Shown piece after piece: positions 1-7,678 of a stretch of DNA of 12,329 nucleotides (positions are counted from its first letter, which is position 1; every line of letters begins with the position of its first letter). Position numbers and translations under genes: made by a program. The notes under the pieces were generated by a model. The model did not search any database. It saw only the letters and a list, made by a program, of their open reading frames with translations, and was not told the origin of the DNA. Source of the stretch: Syntrophomonadaceae bacterium (GTDB lineage: Bacteria; Bacillota_D; Dethiobacteria; DTU022). Where the stretch lies: assembly GCA_003551865.1 (NCBI GenBank), contig PUNU01000064.1:1-12329 (forward strand), read 5' to 3'.

Positions 1-926
1 AGACTGTCAACCGTTTTTGCTCTTCAGGCCTGCAGTCAATCGCCATGGCTGCCGAACGGATAATGGCCGGCTTCGCCGATGTGATTGTAGCGGGCGGCGT
101 CGAGAGCATGAGCATGGTCCCGATGGGCGGCAATAAGCTTGCCCCCAGCCCTGAACTGGTTGAAAAGCATATTGAGGCTTATACTCCGATGGGGAATACC
201 GCCGAATTCGTCGCTGAACGCTTTAACATCAGCCGTGAAGAACAGGACAAGTTTGGGCTGGGCAGCCAACAAAAGGCGGCGGCGGCCATCAAGGAAGGCC
301 GCTTTAAAGAAGAAATCGTCCCGCTTAAAGTTGTCGACCGCAGTGTCGGACCCGACAACAAGATCGTCGAAAAGGAATCAACTTTCGATGTTGATGAAGG
401 CGTCCGCTTCGACACCACCCTGGAAGGTCTGTCCAAGTTAAGGCCGGCTTTTCATGTCAAGGGCTCCGTTACAGCCGGCAACTCGTCTCAAACCAGCGAC
501 GGCGCGGCGGCGGCAGTGGTAATGTCCGCCGAGAAAGCCAACGCTTTAGGGTTGAAGCCAATGGGTGTTTTCCGTGGATTCGCCGTAGCAGGCTGTCCGC
601 CGGAAATCATGGGAGTAGGGCCGGCGGTGGCCGTTCCCAAACTGATGGAGCTTACCGGCATGAATATTGACGATATCGACCTTGTGGAACTAAACGAAGC
701 TTTTGCTTCGCAGTCTATTTACGTTATCCGCGAACTGGGGCTTAACCCCGATATTGTCAATGTCAACGGCGGCGCAATCGCCCTTGGACACCCTCTGGGC
801 TGCACCGGGGCGAAGCTCACCGCCACCCTCCTGCATGAAATGGCCAGGCGCGATTCGCGCTATGGGGTCGTTACTATGTGTATCGGCGGCGGCATGGGTG
901 CCGCAGGCCTTTTCGAGCGGGCCTAG
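1..926 (+). CDS. fadA: 3-ketoacyl-CoA thiolase (acetyl-CoA acyltransferase), 5' truncated by window edge
   Basis: Thiolases split a 3-ketoacyl-CoA with CoA to give acetyl-CoA and a shortened acyl-CoA (last step of beta-oxidation), or run in reverse to condense acetyl-CoA units; they are cytoplasmic. The frame is open from base 3 and gives 307 residues; the family is about 390, so roughly 85 N-terminal residues lie outside. The acyl-accepting cysteine is in NRFCSSGLQ (codon 18-20). The NEAFAS loop follows, then the catalytic histidine in GHPLGCTGA (codon 789-791) and the second cysteine in [10 protein letters not shown] (codon 879-881), so the visible catalytic set is intact. The CSSGLQ, AGNSSQ and NEAFASQ wording fits the FadA/peroxisomal-type 3-ketoacyl-CoA thiolases better than AtoB-type acetoacetyl-CoA thiolases. 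That choice is inferred, and the preferred chain length cannot be read. The internal ATG at base 45 is not the start, because homology continues upstream of it. Confidence 0.95.
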   Translation, partial: TVNRFCSSGLQSIAMAAERIMAGFADVIVAGGVESMSMVPMGGNKLAPSPELVEKHIEAYTPMGNTAEFVAERFNISREEQDKFGLGSQQKAAAAIKEGRFKEEIVPLKVVDRSVGPDNKIVEKESTFDVDEGVRFDTTLEGLSKLRPAFHVKGSVTAGNSSQTSDGAAAAVVMSAEKANALGLKPMGVFRGFAVAGCPPEIMGVGPAVAVPKLMELTGMNIDDIDLVELNEAFASQSIYVIRELGLNPDIVNVNGGAIALGHPLGCTGAKLTATLLHEMARRDSRYGVVTMCIGGGMGAAGLFERA

Positions 927-1052
927 CGCCCTGGCGGCCAATAAATGAGCGTGGTTTGTGGATTGTCACAACAACCCTACAAACTTAAGTGACAGGGCAG
1001 TAGCAGTCCTTTTTGTGAGGACGGCAGATCCTCCAGGACAAACTCAGGTAGT

Positions 1053-1080
1053 AAAAAGGGGCGTTGTTTAACAGCGCCCC
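1053..1080 (-). terminator. Possible minus-strand intrinsic terminator hairpin
   Basis: GGGGCGTTG (1058-1066) pairs with CAGCGCCCC (1072-1080) around a TTTAA loop, giving 9 bp with one G-T wobble. Read on the minus strand the stem is followed by TTTTT (1057-1053). On the plus strand it is followed by AAAAAACAAA, which does not fit a terminator for the thiolase. No minus-strand gene was found upstream of it, so its client is unknown. Confidence 0.35.
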
Positions 1081-1084
1081 AAAA

Positions 1085-1223
1085 AACAAACCCGGTACTG
1101 TGCCGGCTATACATTCAGGTAACAAGGCAGGCAATTGCTAAAGTTAACGCACATATATTACTGCTCATTTTGCTATGCCCTCAAATGCAGCAGCAAAAAC
1201 CACCGGTGCAGTACCGGTTTGTT
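1085..1223. repeat. Inverted repeat pair with 96-bp spacer
   Basis: The left arm (1085-1106) and the reverse complement of the right arm (1203-1223) share AACAAA then CCGGTACTG then CCGG, differing by one extra C and a TG/CA change. Each arm is also a small hairpin by itself (CCGGTA...TGCCGG and CCGGTG...TACCGG). The interior is not repeated. It could be a miniature element, a foldback RNA or a protein-binding site; no transposase is near. Confidence 0.6.
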
Positions 1224-1286
1224 AAAACAAAAAGCATCGATAACAAATTTAACAGCAATAATAACCCCCAAAAAGAGAATACCGGC

Positions 1287-1315
1287 TTAATACATCCGCC
1301 TTAATGTGGTATGAT
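1287..1315 (+). promoter_or_regulatory. Sigma-A-type promoter for the M24 gene
   Basis: TTAATA (1287-1292), a 17-bp spacer, and TATGAT (1310-1315) preceded by TG at 1307-1308, which makes an extended -10. Transcription would begin near 1322, leaving a leader of about 85 nt before the start codon at 1406. Confidence 0.5.
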
Positions 1316-1405
1316 TAAGTAGGATGTTATTTTTTTCAATTAACCGGCGATTTAAAACGGTTACAGGCGGATGAACATACCAAGTAGAACAGCAGGTGAA
1401 GAAAA

Positions 1406-2581
1406 ATGACACCGCGTGAAGAATTGGAAAGACGAATTAAAAAGCTTCAAAAAGCGATGCAGGCAAAAGGCATAGGCGGAGCGCTGCTGCTGCAAAGGGC
1501 CGACCTTTTTTACTTCAGCGGCACCGGTCAAAACGCGCACCTTATTGTCCCCGCCGAAGGCGAGCCGATGCTGGTAGTAAAAAAATCAATCACCAGGGCC
1601 CGCCAGGAAAGCTCCCTGGAAAAAATTGTGCCTTATACCGGTCGGAACGAGCTAATAAGCACCCTTAAAGCATCTATACCGTCCAAATCGCAGATCGGCC
1701 TTGAAACTGATGTCCTCCCGGCAAATTTGTATTTCCACTACCAAAAAATCCTGGACGACTTCAGCCTGATCGATATCTCCAGCTCGATCCGGAAAATCAG
1801 GGCGGTTAAATCGAACTATGAACTGGAGCAGATGAAAAGGGCGGCCGCTATCGGCAAATCAGTATTCGAACATGCCCGAAAGATAATCAGGAAAGGAATG
1901 CTTGAAGTTGAACTGGCCGGCCGGCTGGAGTACCATGCCCGCAGCATGGGCCACCAGGGGGCGGTAAGAATGCGCGGCTTTAACCAGGAGCTATTCTACG
2001 GGCATATCATGAGCGGGGAAAATGCTTCCGTGGTTTCTTTTTTCGACGGCCCTACCGGCGGAACAGGACTAAATCCTTCATTTCCCCAGGGAGCGGGAGC
2101 AGCGGAAATTGTAACCGGTGAACCTATTTTGGTCGATTTCGTCAGTGTCCTGGGCGGTTACATGGTTGATCAGACCCGTGTTTTTTGCCTGGATAACCTC
2201 CCCCTTCACCTGCAGGAAGCTTATCGCCAGGCGGTGCTGATCAGAAATACCCTCGCAGAAATGGGCACCCCGGACATAACAGCAGGGGACCTGTACAACA
2301 AGGCCGAAGAAATGGCCAACGATGCCGGCCTGGACAATCATTTCATGGGATATGTGGAAAAAGTAAATTTCATCGGCCACGGGGTCGGCCTTGAACTGGA
2401 TGAGTATCCGGTAATTGCCCAGGGGGCCGATTATCCGCTGGAAGAAGGAATGGTTTTCGCCCTGGAGCCAAAGTTTGTATTTCCGGGCGAAGGCACAGTC
2501 GGAATTGAAGATACTTTCGTCGTCGGCGGTAACGGCCTGGAACAGCTTACCGCATTCAGCGATGCCCTGCAGATAATATAA
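1406..2581 (+). CDS. M24-family metallopeptidase (Xaa-Pro peptidase-like, creatinase/prolidase fold)
   Basis: The protein has 391 residues with an N-terminal creatinase-like domain (about 1-135) and a C-terminal pita-bread M24 domain (about 145-385). All five dinuclear-metal ligands can be placed: Asp244 (ILVDF), Asp255 (MVDQTR), His325 (GHGVGLELDEYP), Glu354 (LEPKF) and Glu368 (GIEDT). Two histidines usual in proline peptidases are not evident: the His of the HxE motif is Asp332 here, and the region after SGENAS lacks the expected PH. The metal site is therefore kept but the catalytic surroundings are altered, and the substrate is uncertain (Xaa-Pro peptide, or a non-peptide substrate as in creatinase relatives). 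The start is set by AGGTGA six bases upstream of the ATG. It is cytoplasmic with no signal peptide. It stands alone behind its own promoter and converges on the transglutaminase operon. The end of this gene is duplicated as a broken copy at 7279-7504. Confidence 0.9.
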   Translation: MTPREELERRIKKLQKAMQAKGIGGALLLQRADLFYFSGTGQNAHLIVPAEGEPMLVVKKSITRARQESSLEKIVPYTGRNELISTLKASIPSKSQIGLETDVLPANLYFHYQKILDDFSLIDISSSIRKIRAVKSNYELEQMKRAAAIGKSVFEHARKIIRKGMLEVELAGRLEYHARSMGHQGAVRMRGFNQELFYGHIMSGENASVVSFFDGPTGGTGLNPSFPQGAGAAEIVTGEPILVDFVSVLGGYMVDQTRVFCLDNLPLHLQEAYRQAVLIRNTLAEMGTPDITAGDLYNKAEEMANDAGLDNHFMGYVEKVNFIGHGVGLELDEYPVIAQGADYPLEEGMVFALEPKFVFPGEGTVGIEDTFVVGGNGLEQLTAFSDALQII

Positions 2582-2636
2582 CTTTTTTACTGCTTTTCTT
2601 TTCTTGAGAAAACAATCTTCCGCCGGCCGGGCCAAC
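2409..2636 (+). repeat. Direct repeat copy A (3' end of the M24 gene plus downstream flank)
   Basis: Bases 2409-2636 match 7279-7504 in the same orientation, beginning with CGGTAATTGCCCAGGGGG in both copies and ending at CCGGGCCAAC. Copy A holds the last 57 or so codons of the intact M24 gene and about 55 bp of downstream sequence. Similarity includes the non-coding tail (TACTGCTTTTCTT...TTGAGAAAA), so this is DNA duplication and not just shared protein motifs. Confidence 0.85.
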
Positions 2637-2738
2637 AAAAGCGCTTTCATCCCCGGCGGCAGCCCCTCGCAAATATTTTCCACATAAAATCATAGTATTA
2701 TTCAACCTGGCGCCGGATCAACTGTCTGACAGAAGCTC

Positions 2739-4898
2739 CTAAAAAAATAACTTAACCAGACCCTGCAAATACTGCAGCAGCCCCATATTATTCCGGTAAG
2801 CAAATACTAGCCTTAAGGGAAGCCCAATCAAGTTACTTCCTGCCTCTACCTTTATTCTCTCCTCATGATACTTACCCGAATAGCGGACATTATGGTAAAG
2901 ACTGATCAATAAATCAATGTCACCTGCCATATCCGGCAGCTCTTCCTTCAATCTAGAGGCAATCTTTCCCGGAGTCTCACCGGGAAGCGGTGTGCTGCTG
3001 AAAGCAGCTTTCACTTTCACCACCCGGCCATATATATCTCGCAGCGTTCCGGGCCGGTGCAGCTTAAAATAAAGCCGGAAGAAAGCGGCAAGAACGGGCA
3101 ATCCCCCAATCACAGCAATCCCGGCAAAATAGATCCCGGGCCCGAAGCCGGTTCTCCGTTCATCCGCCCCGGTTAACACCGGTTCTACTTCCTTATCTTC
3201 AACAACTTCTTCCGCCCCGTCTGTTAACATCAGCGGGACCGCGTAGCGGGCTGTCGGCTCATAAGCGACCCAACCGTATCCCTGCAGGAACACCTCCACC
3301 CATGCATGGGCATTGCTTTTTCTGACATTTATACTTCTAACCGATTGGCGCATATCAGGAGAATCAGGGTGCATATGCGGGTAATGTGCTTCAAAATGAT
3401 GATCAACCCGGTAACCCTCTACATAGCGGGCAGGAATATCATTCAAGCGCAGCAGGACAACCATGGCTGAGGCGTAGTAAGTACAGTAGCCTTTCCCAAG
3501 CTCAAATATGAAGTGATCTACAAAATCTTCACCGGGTGGCAATACCGGTACTTCCCTGGAATAGGGGAATTGCCTCAAAAAGTTCTCGATTTGATCAGCC
3601 TTTTGCCTGTCGCCACCGTTATCCTCAGTAATTTCTGAAGCAAGTTCTTTCACCCTTTCCGGCAGATGATCGGGGACCTGCAAGAAAGGTGAGAGTTCAT
3701 CAAGATCTTTTTTTAGCTTCGCATCCTGTTCTATCCGGTTCAGGTCAAGCCTGGTTATAACGTTCCCCGCCATAACGTATCCACCGGAAAATTCTGGATC
3801 AGGAACCTGCAAATTGCCGAAGCTGTCTGCTTCATATTCTAAGTTTTCGCGGCCATATTCATTACTGCCGAAAATTTCAATATCGCTCGGGGGAAACAAG
3901 CTGAAAAGATCTTCTTCCGGCTCCAGGTAATCGAACCTGATTTCAAGTTCAGTATCATAGATCTGTACATAATTGAAAGCATCATCAAGTCCTTCGGCAG
4001 GTTCTGCTTCCTGCTTCTCCCAGGAGTAACCGGTATAATAATCGCTGGTCCGTCCCCTTAAGTAAAGAGAAGAAGGGAAAACACCCTCAATAAGTTCCAG
4101 GCGCATTACCGTTTCATGCGAGTCGATCACGCTGCCGCCAAGTTCTCCACCGGGAGAATAACCAGTGATCTTACCAGTAACAGGCAACCCGGGGGCCTGG
4201 CCATCTTCACCCTTAACCGGCACTTCTTCTGCACGGGGATCGGTCATCAGCTTTAACCATTCAGGAACTGTCAAACGGTCCACATCCCAAGGAGCAATTG
4301 AAACAATAAGAGCGGACAACACACTTAAGCCAAGAATTGCCGCTTTATACCAGGCCCGATTTAATTTGCTTTGCTTTCGAATATAAACTAAAGAAGCGGT
4401 TGGAAAACCCATAGCAAAAAACATAAACATGCCCGTTTCCACATCAGAGAAGCGTCTGTACCACAGGATAGTAAAAACAACCAAACCCAAAAAAATCAGA
4501 GGGGCGATATTCTTGCCCCGGGAAATTAAAAGCAGCTGGAAGTAAACAATCAGAAAAACAGCAAGGAAACTAAAGGTCCAAATCAAACGCACGCCGGCTT
4601 GACCGCTATTAAAAATCCAGGCGACCAATTCTCCACCCAGTTCACCGGCAAACACCACCGGGCTGTAAACGGACAGGTCAAGCCCGTGGGCTAAAAATAT
4701 CAAGACAACCGGGAATGCGGCAATTAAAATTCCTGTTATTTTAGGACGGGCTAACATGAAAAACGCCAGAAAACCTGCTGCCACCCACAGGCTCCAGTGG
4801 GGGGCATGCTCGGTATGCCCGGTAATTGAAAGCATCAAAATTACCGCCATAAAAATCAGCAGCCAAATTTCCAAACTCCAGATCCTTTTTATAGCCAT
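2739..4898 (-). CDS. Transglutaminase-like membrane protein (TgpA-type with C-terminal DUF4129)
   Basis: The protein has 719 residues. About seven hydrophobic segments fill the N-terminal 200 residues, as in the TgpA_N/DUF3488 family. A large external region follows, with the transglutaminase core, then one more membrane segment and a cytoplasmic DUF4129-like tail. The catalytic set is Cys472 (GKGYCTYYASA), His531 (NAHAWVEVF) and Glu547 (GWVAYEPTA), where Glu takes the usual Asp place, as in many members of this branch. The role is unproven; relatives are thought to act on peptides or cell-surface proteins as protease or transglutaminase. It is the last gene of the MoxR-DUF58 operon and overlaps the DUF58 gene by 10 bp. 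ATG 4898 was chosen because GGGTGGA sits just upstream; a GTG at 4913 would add five residues but has a poor ribosome binding site. No clear terminator follows. Confidence 0.92.
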   Translation of the reverse strand: MAIKRIWSLEIWLLIFMAVILMLSITGHTEHAPHWSLWVAAGFLAFFMLARPKITGILIAAFPVVLIFLAHGLDLSVYSPVVFAGELGGELVAWIFNSGQAGVRLIWTFSFLAVFLIVYFQLLLISRGKNIAPLIFLGLVVFTILWYRRFSDVETGMFMFFAMGFPTASLVYIRKQSKLNRAWYKAAILGLSVLSALIVSIAPWDVDRLTVPEWLKLMTDPRAEEVPVKGEDGQAPGLPVTGKITGYSPGGELGGSVIDSHETVMRLELIEGVFPSSLYLRGRTSDYYTGYSWEKQEAEPAEGLDDAFNYVQIYDTELEIRFDYLEPEEDLFSLFPPSDIEIFGSNEYGRENLEYEADSFGNLQVPDPEFSGGYVMAGNVITRLDLNRIEQDAKLKKDLDELSPFLQVPDHLPERVKELASEITEDNGGDRQKADQIENFLRQFPYSREVPVLPPGEDFVDHFIFELGKGYCTYYASAMVVLLRLNDIPARYVEGYRVDHHFEAHYPHMHPDSPDMRQSVRSINVRKSNAHAWVEVFLQGYGWVAYEPTARYAVPLMLTDGAEEVVEDKEVEPVLTGADERRTGFGPGIYFAGIAVIGGLPVLAAFFRLYFKLHRPGTLRDIYGRVVKVKAAFSSTPLPGETPGKIASRLKEELPDMAGDIDLLISLYHNVRYSGKYHEERIKVEAGSNLIGLPLRLVFAYRNNMGLLQYLQGLVKLFF

Positions 4899-6190
4899 GA
4901 TGGTTCCACCCACTTTACAGTTACCCGATCATTGACAAAAATGAGCTGCCAAATATAAAAGTGAGCCGGTATCTTCTTAAATTTCAAATCAGGGACTTCA
5001 TCGGTTATCATGAGCGAGAGCTTCTGTCCAGGTTTTCTTATAGAGCTTAAACCGTCTAAATAATTTTGATCAAGCCTGGGAGTTACCCAGATTAATCGGT
5101 CCCGAGCAGTCCGGTGATTATAAAATGTGTATGTTAAAAGGGATTCCTGGCAATCCGGCTTTAAATCAGTAAAAAGTTTCCTGATTAAATTAAACTGCCT
5201 TTTTCCCCTGCCGGGAGGCAGGTAATACTGCTGACCGTCATAGGTAAACAGGCCAACCCGGTAATGATTCAATAGAAGGTGCGCTGCCAGGGAAAGCACT
5301 TTCTCCAGGGCCAGGTCCTGCTCTTCCCTGGAAGAATAAAGCACTTCAGAAAATTCAATCCCGAGGACAAGATCAACCTGGTTTGTAACCTCCGGTTGTT
5401 TGACATAAATTTCTCCCTGCCTGGCAGACACCTTCCAATTGATCAGCATGAAGGGATCCCCGGGGTTAAAAGGTCTTAAATCATAACTGCCCGTGTAGTT
5501 GAAATGACTAAAAGGATTACTTAAAATATCCCTTTGTGTCCCGTGCGATTCCATATTTTCAACTTTATATCGCCCCGAAAAAGGAAAGGACCTTGGATAA
5601 ACAACAAATGACCTGCTGCCTGAAAAACTTTTTTCCACAGCCAGGGCACCAAAAAGAGTATAAAGCTTTACCCGGAGAGGGCCGATAAAATGACACCCTC
5701 TTCTAAAACATTTCAACCGGTAATGAACTTTCCATGACCCCAGTGGATAATTATCGTCAAGTTCGACAATTTCTTTAATTTCTTGATTATCTTGACCCGA
5801 ATTTTCCATCCAACTCTGCAGCGGACTATTTACCGGGCTTGTTCGCAAACTTTCTCCATTATTTTCACTGCTAAATTTTTTTTCATCCAGGCCTTCGATT
5901 TGAATCTCGGCATAAGGAAACGGCAGGAAAGATTCATTAATAACCCTTAATTCCAAATTGGCAGAGCTATTCCTTACAGTTTCTCGCGGATGAGAGTTAA
6001 CAACAATTTCCATGTGTCCTGCCAGGTTGATCAGCCAAAATAAAGAACATAGGGCCCAAAATAAAAGGAACCAAAAAGCAATCCAAAAAACGGGTACCCC
6101 GCTAAAAAGGGCCAACAGCAAAAAAACCACCAGGCCGGCCCAATAGTATGGATTGGCCAGTTTTATCTTTGTTTGCTCTTCACCTTTCAT
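4889..6190 (-). CDS. DUF58 family protein (MoxR partner)
   Basis: The protein has 433 residues with two adjacent membrane segments at about 14-54, then a soluble region. The DUF58 signature lies at about 234-260: Asn-Pro-Gly-Asp at 242-245, Trp252-Lys253, Ser255-Ala256-Arg257, followed by GEIYVKQ. DUF58 proteins are almost always encoded next to MoxR ATPases and are thought to be their client or membrane adaptor; part of the C-terminal half resembles a von Willebrand A-like fold, but a complete MIDAS motif is not obvious to me. The gene starts 3 bp after the MoxR stop with GGTGATAG directly before ATG, and its end overlaps the transglutaminase gene, so translation of all three is probably coupled. 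The 100-150 region, rich in Asn, Ser and Glu, looks like a lineage-specific insertion. Confidence 0.9.
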   Translation of the reverse strand: MKGEEQTKIKLANPYYWAGLVVFLLLALFSGVPVFWIAFWFLLFWALCSLFWLINLAGHMEIVVNSHPRETVRNSSANLELRVINESFLPFPYAEIQIEGLDEKKFSSENNGESLRTSPVNSPLQSWMENSGQDNQEIKEIVELDDNYPLGSWKVHYRLKCFRRGCHFIGPLRVKLYTLFGALAVEKSFSGSRSFVVYPRSFPFSGRYKVENMESHGTQRDILSNPFSHFNYTGSYDLRPFNPGDPFMLINWKVSARQGEIYVKQPEVTNQVDLVLGIEFSEVLYSSREEQDLALEKVLSLAAHLLLNHYRVGLFTYDGQQYYLPPGRGKRQFNLIRKLFTDLKPDCQESLLTYTFYNHRTARDRLIWVTPRLDQNYLDGLSSIRKPGQKLSLMITDEVPDLKFKKIPAHFYIWQLIFVNDRVTVKWVEPSWL

Positions 6191-6193
6191 CTA

Positions 6194-7168
6194 TCACCAT
6201 CTATCACCGACATTTCCAGGTACCCGCACCCGGGATAGGATTTCTTCTAAAACCGGTGACACATGGGCATTTTCGAAGAAAACAGCCTGATTCAAAATTA
6301 TTCGATGCCCAAATACCGGATAAATCAATTCCTGGATATCATCCGGCAAGACATAATCCCTGCCCTCCATATAAGCCCTGGCCCTGGCACACTGGATTAA
6401 ATGCAGGCTACCGCGCGGGCTGATACCAAGAGCAATATTTTCATGTTCCCTGGTAGCGGCAGAAAGATTAGTGATATATTCCAGTAAACTGCTGTCGACA
6501 TAAACGCTTTCTATTTCTTTTCTAATTCCAACAAGTTCACCAGGAACCATCACCTGTTTCACCCGTTCTAGAAGATCCTCTCTTGAAAGATCCTTCAGAA
6601 GAAGAATTTCGCTTTCAGGCAGGGGATAACCCAGCGACAGACGCATGGTAAACCGGTCCAACTGTGATTCGGGCAGAGGATATGTCCCTTCATATTCACG
6701 GGGGTTTTGGGTGGCAATCACTAAAAACGGTTCTTCCAGGGGATAGGTAATTCCGTCAGCAGTAACCTGCTTTTCCTGCATTGCCTCCAAAAGGGCCGAC
6801 TGAGTTTTTGGTGAAGTGCGATTAATTTCATCGGCCAAAAGAATCTGGGTGAAAACCGGGCCCTTTTGAAAGTTCCACTCCCCGGTTTTATGATTGTAAA
6901 CCGATACACCGCTGATATCGGAGGGCAGCAGATCGGGAGTGCATTGGATTCGCTTAAAACTACAGCCGGTTGCCCTGGCCAGAGCCTTGACCAGCGTAGT
7001 TTTACCCACGCCCGGCACATCTTCAAACAACACATGCCCTCCAGTTGCCAACCCGGTAATAAGCTGTTTTATGGCATGCTCTTTACCCAGGATCCCCCTG
7101 GAAAGGGTTTCTAACAAGTTGGTAAGTTTTTGCGGTCCGGAAATATTTACCCGCTCCCTGCCTGACAT
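6194..7168 (-). CDS. MoxR-family AAA+ ATPase
   Basis: The protein has 324 residues, the usual size for MoxR. Walker A is EDVPGVGKTT at 49-58, Walker B ILLADE at 109-114, sensor 1 in VIATQNP at 150-156, and the arginine-finger region SQLDRF at about 168-173. A C-terminal lid domain carries the typical SPRGSLHLIQCARARA stretch. MoxR ATPases are cytoplasmic hexameric machines considered to be chaperones that mature or remodel partner proteins, here most likely the DUF58 and transglutaminase proteins encoded directly downstream. It is the first gene of the operon. The upstream of ATG 7168 has no good Shine-Dalgarno sequence, so the precise start is less certain than the frame. It ends in two adjacent stops (TGA TAG) just before the DUF58 start. 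Confidence 0.95.
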   Translation of the reverse strand: MSGRERVNISGPQKLTNLLETLSRGILGKEHAIKQLITGLATGGHVLFEDVPGVGKTTLVKALARATGCSFKRIQCTPDLLPSDISGVSVYNHKTGEWNFQKGPVFTQILLADEINRTSPKTQSALLEAMQEKQVTADGITYPLEEPFLVIATQNPREYEGTYPLPESQLDRFTMRLSLGYPLPESEILLLKDLSREDLLERVKQVMVPGELVGIRKEIESVYVDSSLLEYITNLSAATREHENIALGISPRGSLHLIQCARARAYMEGRDYVLPDDIQELIYPVFGHRIILNQAVFFENAHVSPVLEEILSRVRVPGNVGDRW

Positions 7169-7235
7169 CAGGTTGTAAGTCAGTTAAAAATGTCCTCATA
7201 CTTGCCTTTTTATAGACGTTTTCACTGTTAGTACT

Positions 7236-7263
7236 ATTTTAGCAAAGTCCCATAAAAGATCAA
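7236..7263 (-). promoter_or_regulatory. Candidate promoter of the MoxR-DUF58-transglutaminase operon
   Basis: On the minus strand TTGATC (7263-7258), a 16-bp spacer and TAAAAT (7241-7236) lie about 65 bp upstream of the MoxR start. The -35 matches four of six consensus bases and the -10 five of six. It lies just outside the M24 remnant. Confidence 0.4.
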
Positions 7264-7278
7264 AGCTTGGTGAACAAA

Positions 7279-7504
7279 CGGTAATTGCCCAGGGGGTTCG
7301 AGTATCTGCTAAAAGAAGGGATGTTTTTCGTCCTGGGAGCAAAGCTTGTATTTCCGGGCGGAGGCAAAGTCGGGATATGAAAATCCTTTCTTCGAGGGCT
7401 TTACCCGCCTGGGACAGTTTACCGCATTCAGCGCTGCCCCGCAGATAATATTTCTATTTTTACTGCTTTTCTTGAGAAAAAATTCCTCCGCCAGCCGGGC
7501 CAAC
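7279..7504 (+). pseudogene. Remnant of the M24 metallopeptidase 3' end (direct repeat copy B)
   Basis: This is a degraded copy of 2409-2636 in the same orientation. Relative to the intact gene it carries a one-base insertion just after CAGGGGG, which shifts the frame. Once the frame is restored, the codon matching metal ligand Glu354 reads GGA (Gly), and the place of the second glutamate motif reads GGG ATA TGA, a stop. The tail past the old stop codon is also kept (TTTTTACTGCTTTTCTTGAG). No start codon or ribosome binding site serves it. It is non-functional as a peptidase. It could be the scar of a tandem duplication in which most of the second gene copy was lost, or of an insertion of the operon with duplication of flanking DNA. 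Confidence 0.85.
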
Positions 7505-7542
7505 CCGGGCCCAAACCGGCAGAGGATCTTTTAAACCCATGC

Positions 7543-7568
7543 AAAGGAGCCCGACCGGCTCCTTTCTT
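7543..7568 (-). terminator. Hairpin, probable terminator of the 24-codon peptide gene
   Basis: AAAGGAGCC (7543-7551) pairs perfectly with GGCTCCTTT (7557-7565) around a 5-nt loop. It lies 8 bp beyond the stop of the minus-strand peptide gene. T residues lie on both sides (TTTCTT on plus, TTTGC on minus), so it could act in both directions. The minus-strand T tract is short. Confidence 0.6.
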
Positions 7569-7575
7569 AATGCTA

Positions 7576-7650
7576 TCAGGGAGTGCACCCGCTCATGAAA
7601 AACATGGCCAGGGCGGCAAAAACCAGAAACGGTAGAACCAAGCGCAGCAT
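7576..7650 (-). CDS. 24-residue hydrophobic peptide with lipobox-like end
   Basis: ATG at 7650 is preceded by a near-perfect ribosome binding site AAGGAGGTG (7664-7656) with 5 bp between. The frame runs 24 codons to TGA. The product begins MLRLVLPFLVFAALAMFF and ends with Met-Ser-Gly-Cys-Thr-Pro. It is one hydrophobic helix after a single Arg, closing with a lipobox-like MSGC two residues from the end. A promoter lies 29 bp upstream and a hairpin 8 bp downstream, so it is a complete single-gene unit. Most algorithms would miss it because of its size. I do not recognise a family. It may be a tiny membrane protein, a lipopeptide precursor, a hydrophobic toxin-like peptide, or a leader peptide. 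Its existence as a translated gene is well supported by the signals; its function is unknown. Confidence 0.6.
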   Translation of the reverse strand: MLRLVLPFLVFAALAMFFMSGCTP

Positions 7651-7678
7651 CAGAACACCTCCTTCGTTATTAATATAA

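Larger units (their letters stand above)
927..1286. other. Non-coding spacer with inverted repeats
   Basis: No coding region with a credible start and ribosome binding site is seen on either strand. The stretch holds a GC-rich hairpin at 1058-1080, a pair of long inverted arms at 1085-1106 and 1203-1223, and a weak pseudoknot-like pairing (GTCAC with GTGAC, CCCT with AGGG) between about 966 and 1000. No canonical intrinsic terminator for the thiolase is evident on the plus strand: the hairpin at 1058-1080 is followed by A residues, not T. Confidence 0.6.

Noticed and set aside
1371..1409. 12-codon leader-peptide frame whose TGA overlaps the ATG of the M24 gene (ATGA).
   Set aside because: Its only Shine-Dalgarno-like sequence (AGGCGG) directly abuts its ATG with no spacing, while the M24 start has its own well-placed AGGTGA, so translation of the leader is unlikely.
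2620..2659. CCGCCGG/CCGGCGG inverted repeat after the M24 gene as a terminator.
   Set aside because: The 7-bp stem has a 26-nt loop and no T tract on either strand.
2078..2683. Long minus-strand frame of about 200 codons opposite the M24 gene.
   Set aside because: It is the antisense shadow of the M24 coding sequence, whose metal ligands and homology are clear. It has no ribosome binding site or recognisable domain.
3258..3260. Loss of the catalytic Asp in the transglutaminase (Glu547 instead).
   Set aside because: Glu in the WxxxEPT position is, to my knowledge, frequent in TgpA-like proteins of Bacillota and keeps the carboxylate, so it is not evidence of inactivity.
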